The position numbers and the translations under genes are program-made. DNA of 64,000 nucleotides from Yersinia hibernica (lineage in GTDB: Bacteria > Pseudomonadota > Gammaproteobacteria > Enterobacterales > Enterobacteriaceae): assembly GCF_004124235.1 (NCBI RefSeq), contig NZ_CP032487.1, positions 3,658,001 to 3,722,000 on the forward strand, read 5' to 3'. Below the pieces are notes generated by a model. That model was not told where the DNA came from. It searched no databases and was given only the letters and a program-made list of their open reading frames with translations. Shown in pieces: positions 59,618 through 64,000 of the stretch. The first letter of the stretch is position 1. Each line of letters starts with the position of its first letter.

Positions 59618-61351
59618 TTAATAAGGCCACAAGTGCTGAATCAGCAACTGGACACTGCGATTACCGCGATACTCATTAATATCGAGTTTATAAGCCAATT
59701 TTACTTCACGTATACTGCTGTCCGGCCACAGGGTGGTATCGATATTAAAAGCGATGCCATCGAGCAAAGGCCCGCCATTCAATGGCTCAATCATAAGCTT
59801 CAGATGGCGCTCCCCTACCAACCGCTGTTGCAAAATACGGAATTTGCCATCAAATATAGGTTCCGGGAAAGATTGCCCCCATGGGCCGCCATCTCGCAGC
59901 AACTCGGCGGTTCCCAGTGACAGCTCATTGCCTTTCAGTTCACCATCTGACCAGATAACGCCTTCTAACTGCGAAGCATCCATCCATTCACCGACTAAAT
60001 CGGCAAAGCGCTGACGAAACTCATCGAATTTATCCTGCTCCAGCGATAACCCTGCCGCCATGGCATGGCCACCAAATTTTAGCATCAGCCCTGGGTTTAA
60101 GGTATCCAGTCGCTCCAAAGCATCCCGCATATGCAGGCCCGCGACACTGCGCCCAGAGCCTTTCAGCAAACCATCCCCCGCAGGAGCAAAGGCAATCACT
60201 GGTCGATGAAAACGCTCTTTAATACGGGAAGCTAGAATGCCAACGACGCCCTGATGCCACTCTGGGTGGTACATCGCAATGCCGTAAGGTAACTCAGTGC
60301 AGGTGCGCTCTAATTGGTCACACAGCTGCAACGCCTCAACCTGCATACCCTGCTCTATCTCGCGGCGCGTCTGGTTTAACGTATCGAGATCGATTGCCAG
60401 TGCCCTCGCCTGAGCAATATCATCACTGAGCAGCAATGCCACCCCAATGGACATATCATCCAGACGCCCGGCCGCATTGAGCCGTGGGCCGAGAGAGAAA
60501 CCAAGATCATTGGCTGCCAATTGGCGAGCATCACGATTGGCAACTTCCAACAATGCACGAATACCTGGTCGGCATTTTCCCGCACGAATACGACTCAGGC
60601 CCTGATGCACCAAAATCCGGTTATTGGCATCCAGCGGCACCACATCCGCCACCGTTCCCAACGCCACAAGATCCAGTAATTCCGCCAGATTAGGCACCGC
60701 TAAAGCACGTTGTTCAAACCAGCCGCTGTCTCTAAGACGAGCGCGCAGCGCCAACATCAGGTAAAAGGTGACACCCACTCCGGCCAATGATTTGGAGAGA
60801 AAATCACATCCGGCCAAATTCGGATTAATGATAGCATCGGCTGCGGGCAAGGTTTCCCCGGGTAGATGGTGGTCAGTCACCACCACCTGAATACCCATGG
60901 CGTGGGCTAAATCCACCCCTGCATGAGAGGAAATGCCATTATCGACCGTAACAATCAGTTCTGCGCCCCGCGCAGCCACTTGCTCGACAACCTCGGGGCT
61001 CAGCCCATAGCCATCTTCAAAACGATTGGGTACCAGATAATCAACATTGCTGCCGCCCATGCTACGCAAAGCAAGGACGGCCAGTGCGGTGCTGGTAGCC
61101 CCATCGGCATCAAAATCACCCACAATGACGATACGCTGTCGAGAAGCCAATGCTTGCTGTAACAGAGTGACACCGGCATCAATGCCGTCGAGTTGCTGCC
61201 ATGCAAGCAGGCCTTTTACACCGCGCTCCAGTTCTTCGGCACTTTTTACCCCACGGCTGGCATACAGGCGGCGCAACAATGGATGCAACTGCCCAGGCAG
61301 GTAGCTATCATCCGCCGCCTCACGACGACGAAGTTGAGTTTTCAATGTCAC
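59618..61351 (-). CDS. recJ: RecJ, single-stranded-DNA-specific 5'-3' exonuclease
   Basis: RecJ degrades single-stranded DNA 5' to 3' in recombination and mismatch repair. The 577-residue product matches E. coli length and starts at GTG (61351), as that gene does. The DHH-family motifs are present: VVGDFDADGATSTAL, VTVDNGISS and VTDHHLPG, and the DHHA1 region FGGHAMAAGLSL. It follows dsbC by 6 bp. Confidence 0.97.
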   Translation of the reverse strand: MTLKTQLRRREAADDSYLPGQLHPLLRRLYASRGVKSAEELERGVKGLLAWQQLDGIDAGVTLLQQALASRQRIVIVGDFDADGATSTALAVLALRSMGGSNVDYLVPNRFEDGYGLSPEVVEQVAARGAELIVTVDNGISSHAGVDLAHAMGIQVVVTDHHLPGETLPAADAIINPNLAGCDFLSKSLAGVGVTFYLMLALRARLRDSGWFEQRALAVPNLAELLDLVALGTVADVVPLDANNRILVHQGLSRIRAGKCRPGIRALLEVANRDARQLAANDLGFSLGPRLNAAGRLDDMSIGVALLLSDDIAQARALAIDLDTLNQTRREIEQGMQVEALQLCDQLERTCTELPYGIAMYHPEWHQGVVGILASRIKERFHRPVIAFAPAGDGLLKGSGRSVAGLHMRDALERLDTLNPGLMLKFGGHAMAAGLSLEQDKFDEFRQRFADLVGEWMDASQLEGVIWSDGELKGNELSLGTAELLRDGGPWGQSFPEPIFDGKFRILQQRLVGERHLKLMIEPLNGGPLLDGIAFNIDTTLWPDSSIREVKLAYKLDINEYRGNRSVQLLIQHLWPY

Positions 61352-61357
61352 GGGCTA

Positions 61358-62074
61358 TTAACCCGCGGCTTTTAAAGAAGCCTGATGCTTATTCAGCATC
61401 TGTAACATTTCTTTTGGCTCCAGATATCCCGGAACGATAGTGCCGTTTTGCAACACGATGGCCGGAGTGCCCTGAATACCGAACTGTACACCCAGCTTAT
61501 AGTGCTCAGAAATATCGGTTTTACAGGTCGCAGGCGATATATCGACACCTTTCATTGCCTCATCGAAAGCTTTATTGCGATCAGCCGTACACCAGATAGA
61601 ACGCATATCTTTTTCTGCTTGAGAGCTCAACCCCTGACGCGGGAATGCCAGATAACGCACGGTAATTCCCAACGCGTTATAGTCGCTCATCTGCTCATGC
61701 AACTTATGGCAGTAGCCACAGGTGATATCGGTAAACACGGTAACAACGTGTTTTTCCTGTGGGGCTTTATACACAATCATTTCGTTGCTCAATGCTTCCA
61801 ACTTTTTCACCAGTATATGGTTGGTCACATTCACGGGTTGGCTGCCACTAACGTCATACAGCGGCCCCTGCAACAGATGTTTGCCATCAGCAGAGATATA
61901 AAGCACACCACTGTCAGTCATCACCGTGCTCAAACCAGGGATAGGTGATGGCTGGATGTCTGCTTTCTGAAGATCCAATTTCTTCAGCGTTTGTTGAATT
62001 GCGGCATCATCAGCATGAGCCAGGCTAGTGAGTGCGGTGATGATTATCGGCAGCAGTAATAAACTTTTTTTCAT
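61358..62074 (-). CDS. dsbC: DsbC, periplasmic disulfide isomerase
   Basis: DsbC rearranges wrong disulfides in the periplasm as a homodimer. The 238-residue precursor has a signal peptide ending in SLAHA near residue 21. It has an N-terminal dimerisation domain and a thioredoxin domain with the active site CGYC near residue 119 and the cis-proline loop QGTPAIV. It lies in the conserved xerD-dsbC-recJ order. Confidence 0.97.
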   Translation of the reverse strand: MKKSLLLLPIIITALTSLAHADDAAIQQTLKKLDLQKADIQPSPIPGLSTVMTDSGVLYISADGKHLLQGPLYDVSGSQPVNVTNHILVKKLEALSNEMIVYKAPQEKHVVTVFTDITCGYCHKLHEQMSDYNALGITVRYLAFPRQGLSSQAEKDMRSIWCTADRNKAFDEAMKGVDISPATCKTDISEHYKLGVQFGIQGTPAIVLQNGTIVPGYLEPKEMLQMLNKHQASLKAAG

Positions 62075-62122
62075 TTATAAATCCTATCTTTTTCCATACG
62101 GCATGGCTTTCATAAAACACAA

Positions 62123-63022
62123 CTATGCACGCGGATGATGCTGTTGATGTAGCAACTTCAGACGTTCCGTCGCTACATGGGTATAAATCTGGGTCGTCGA
62201 CAGATCACTGTGGCCCAATAACATTTGTACCACACGCAGGTCCGCACCATGATTCAACAGGTGGGTGGCAAAAGCATGCCGCAATACGTGGGGCGAAAGC
62301 CGTTCACTATCAATACCGGCAAGGATCGCATAGTGTTTGATTCGATGCCAGAAAGTCTGCCTCGTCATTTGCTGGCTGCGGTTACTCGGGAATAATACAT
62401 CCAGCGATTGACCATTAATAAGCCACGGGCGGCCATGTTCCAGATAATTTTCTATCCAGTACACCGCTTCTTCGCCCAAGGGCACTAACCGCTCTTTGTT
62501 CCCTTTACCAATAACCCGCACTACCCCTTGGCGCAAACTAACATCGCTGATGCTCAGCCCCACTAACTCCGATACCCGCAGGCCAGTGGCGTACAGCACC
62601 TCCAGCATAGCCTTATCACGCAATTCCAGCGGGATATCGACATTGGGGCAGTTGAGTAGCGCATCCACTTGGGCCTCGCTTAAATCTTTCGGTAAGCGCT
62701 GTGGTAATTTGGGCGATGAAAGCAATGCTGTCGGGTCATCTTCGCGTAATTTTTCGCGGTATAAATATTGGAATAGCCGACGCATCGCACTGAGTAAGCG
62801 AGCAGAACTGGTGGCTTTATAGCCGCCCTCTATGCGCTCAGCAAGAAAGGACTGTAAGTCTTGCGAACCGGCGCGCAATAAATCACTGCCATGATGTTCT
62901 AACCATCCACTCAATGCATGTAAATCCAAACGGTATGAAGCCAGTGTATTCTCCGCCAGATTCCGCTCCAGCCACAGGGCATCAAGAAACTGTTCAATCA
63001 GCGGGTTATTTTGCTGTTGCAT
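62123..63022 (-). CDS. xerD: XerD, tyrosine recombinase of chromosome dimer resolution
   Basis: XerD acts with XerC at dif under FtsK control. The 299-residue protein has the SAM-like N-terminal domain and the catalytic core, with Arg in ATGLRVSEL, Lys in GKGNKERLV, HVLRHAFATH, and Tyr in TTQIYTHV. Length matches E. coli (298). It precedes dsbC-recJ and diverges from fldB. Confidence 0.97.
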   Translation of the reverse strand: MQQQNNPLIEQFLDALWLERNLAENTLASYRLDLHALSGWLEHHGSDLLRAGSQDLQSFLAERIEGGYKATSSARLLSAMRRLFQYLYREKLREDDPTALLSSPKLPQRLPKDLSEAQVDALLNCPNVDIPLELRDKAMLEVLYATGLRVSELVGLSISDVSLRQGVVRVIGKGNKERLVPLGEEAVYWIENYLEHGRPWLINGQSLDVLFPSNRSQQMTRQTFWHRIKHYAILAGIDSERLSPHVLRHAFATHLLNHGADLRVVQMLLGHSDLSTTQIYTHVATERLKLLHQQHHPRA

Positions 63023-63127
63023 GCCTGTTTCTCTCTTTGATTGGATGGGTAGCCATTATGCCTGATGACGGGCCAAATCTGGTACACTCGATGCTATTCC
63101 TTATTAGTAATGCTATGGCTATACATT

Positions 63128-63646
63128 ATGAAGATTGGTCTCTTTTACGGCTCCAGCACCTGCTATACCGAAATGGTGGCAGAAAAAATTCGTGATATCC
63201 TCGGTGAGGATCTGGTTGATTTACATAACTTAAAAGATGTCAGCCCCGGCCGGATGGAAGAGTATTCCATCTTAATTCTTGGGATTCCCACCTGGGATTT
63301 TGGTGAATTACAGGAGGATTGGGAAGCCATTTGGCCCCAATTAACTCAGCTTAATCTTAAGGGAAAAATTGTCGCCATGTATGGTATGGGCGATCAATTT
63401 GGTTATAGCGAATGGTTTCTGGATGCTCTTGGCATGCTGCACGACCATATTGCGCCGCTTGGGGTAAAGTTTATTGGCTTTTGGCCAACTGACGGGTTTG
63501 AATTTACCAGTCCGAAACCGCTCAGCGCTGACGGCAAACACTTTGTTGGCCTGGCATTAGATGAGGTTAATCAATACGACTTGAGTGAGGAGCGCATCGA
63601 ACAGTGGTGTGAGCAAATTCTGCTCGAGATGGATGCCTTGCTTTGA
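63128..63646 (+). CDS. fldB: FldB, flavodoxin 2
   Basis: A 172-residue electron-transfer flavodoxin. The FMN phosphate loop GSSTCYTE is at residues 8-15, and the ring-binding segments PTWDFGE and YGMGDQFGY are present. The start at 63128 (MKIGLFYG) matches the family; the upstream extension is not coding. It is divergent from xerD as in E. coli and ends at a hairpin at 63657. Confidence 0.96.
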   Translation: MKIGLFYGSSTCYTEMVAEKIRDILGEDLVDLHNLKDVSPGRMEEYSILILGIPTWDFGELQEDWEAIWPQLTQLNLKGKIVAMYGMGDQFGYSEWFLDALGMLHDHIAPLGVKFIGFWPTDGFEFTSPKPLSADGKHFVGLALDEVNQYDLSEERIEQWCEQILLEMDALL

Positions 63647-63656
63647 GACCTTAAAC

Positions 63657-63673
63657 GGGCACCTATTGTGCCC
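63657..63673 (+). terminator. Terminator-like hairpin after fldB
   Basis: Stem GGGCAC/GTGCCC with loop CTATT is followed by a T-rich tail (TTATTGATTTGATTT). Confidence 0.65.
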
Positions 63674-63695
63674 TTATTGATTTGATTTAGCTCGC

Positions 63696-64000
63696 TTACT
63701 TCCACAGCCGGAATGTATCTTGGCAGCCGCTTTCGGCCGTGACAACCTCGCTTGAAATCTCTTTGTCTTTCGTTTCACCGGCCATTGATTCAGGATTTTT
63801 CTGCCCGGTAAAACGTTGCGGGGAAGCAACTTGATACCAATCCAATCTTCGGGTCAGCAACATAACCGCCGCCAGAATAATAAACAGTAAGCCGGCGCCT
63901 AATAACAATGCATTGTCTTCTGATTGCAGTAAACCAAACAAAACGCCGTACAGTAGCAATAATCCACCGGCAAATAATGCACCGCGCAACCACCCGCCGA
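63696..64000 (-). CDS. creD: CreD inner-membrane protein (C-terminal end)
   Basis: The last 100 codons of a frame that continues past the right edge. The visible part begins WLRGALFAGGLLLLYG and contains QSEDNALLLGAGLLF and VMLLTRRLDWYQV, which match the C-terminal membrane helices of CreD, a CreBC-regulated protein affecting colicin E2 tolerance. The last about 45 residues are hydrophilic and likely cytoplasmic. In E. coli, fldB is followed by ygfX-sdhE instead, so local gene order differs here. Confidence 0.82.
   Translation of the reverse strand, partial: GGWLRGALFAGGLLLLYGVLFGLLQSEDNALLLGAGLLFIILAAVMLLTRRLDWYQVASPQRFTGQKNPESMAGETKDKEISSEVVTAESGCQDTFRLWK

Noticed and set aside
63696..63989. 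YgfX/CptA, expected after fldB by E. coli synteny
   Set aside because: The residues (LRGALFAGG, SEDNALLLG, LTRRLDWYQ) match the CreD C terminus, and the frame continues beyond the window edge.
1..64000. CRISPR array
   Set aside because: No set of regularly spaced short direct repeats was seen anywhere in the window.

Overview
The window is a chromosomal segment of an Enterobacterales bacterium, most consistent with Yersinia. The gene order (ppdA-ppdB-ygdB-ppdC-recC-ptrA-recB, lgt-thyA, ptsP-rppH, mutH, tas-lplT-aas, galR-lysA-lysR, tRNA-Gly(CCC)-lysS-prfB-recJ-dsbC-xerD-fldB) follows the conserved enterobacterial backbone. The genus call rests on overall protein character and is an inference.

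Layout. 1-10.2 kb: RecBCD recombination genes, pitrilysin and four prepilin-like genes, all on the minus strand. 10.4-22 kb: thymidylate synthase, lipoprotein maturation (lgt), the nitrogen PTS enzyme, RNA pyrophosphohydrolase, MutH, a TerC-family membrane protein, an aldo-keto reductase and the LplT/Aas lysophospholipid recycling pair. A 0.7-kb rppH-mutH spacer carries several DnaA-box-like sequences. 22-32.4 kb: a molybdopterin S-oxide reductase, GalR with a candidate operator just upstream, LysA/LysR, an MFS transporter, and a LysR/MBL-fold/DsbA-like cluster.

32.5-56.6 kb is accessory DNA, mostly AT-rich. It starts with a type II secretion cluster read leftwards (gspD'-E-F-G-I-J-K-L-M-O). 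A ToxR-like/ToxS-like regulator pair follows it. There is no gspH between gspG and gspI. gspC and the 5' part of gspD are missing because an IS1-family element ends the cluster; that IS copy has no target duplication and is probably the scar of a deletion. Next come a truncated orphan gene, a complete arsRDABC arsenic resistance operon, a 40-codon membrane peptide coupled to a winged-helix protein, and a Gabija-like antiphage pair: an OLD-family ATPase/TOPRIM nuclease (gajA-like) plus a UvrD-like helicase (gajB-like). The helicase gene is split by a second, apparently identical IS1-family copy with a clean 8-bp target duplication. Removing the IS and one repeat restores one open frame of about 696 codons. 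A P4-type integrase next to the 3' end of tRNA-Gly(CCC) closes the island; tRNA-Gly (glyU) is a known enterobacterial integration hotspot.

56.8-64 kb returns to the core: lysS, prfB with its programmed +1 frameshift, recJ, dsbC, xerD, fldB and the C-terminal end of creD.

The most notable content is the accessory region. It holds a decapitated secretion system and a defence locus inactivated by IS insertion, both linked to the same IS element and flanking an intact metalloid resistance operon.
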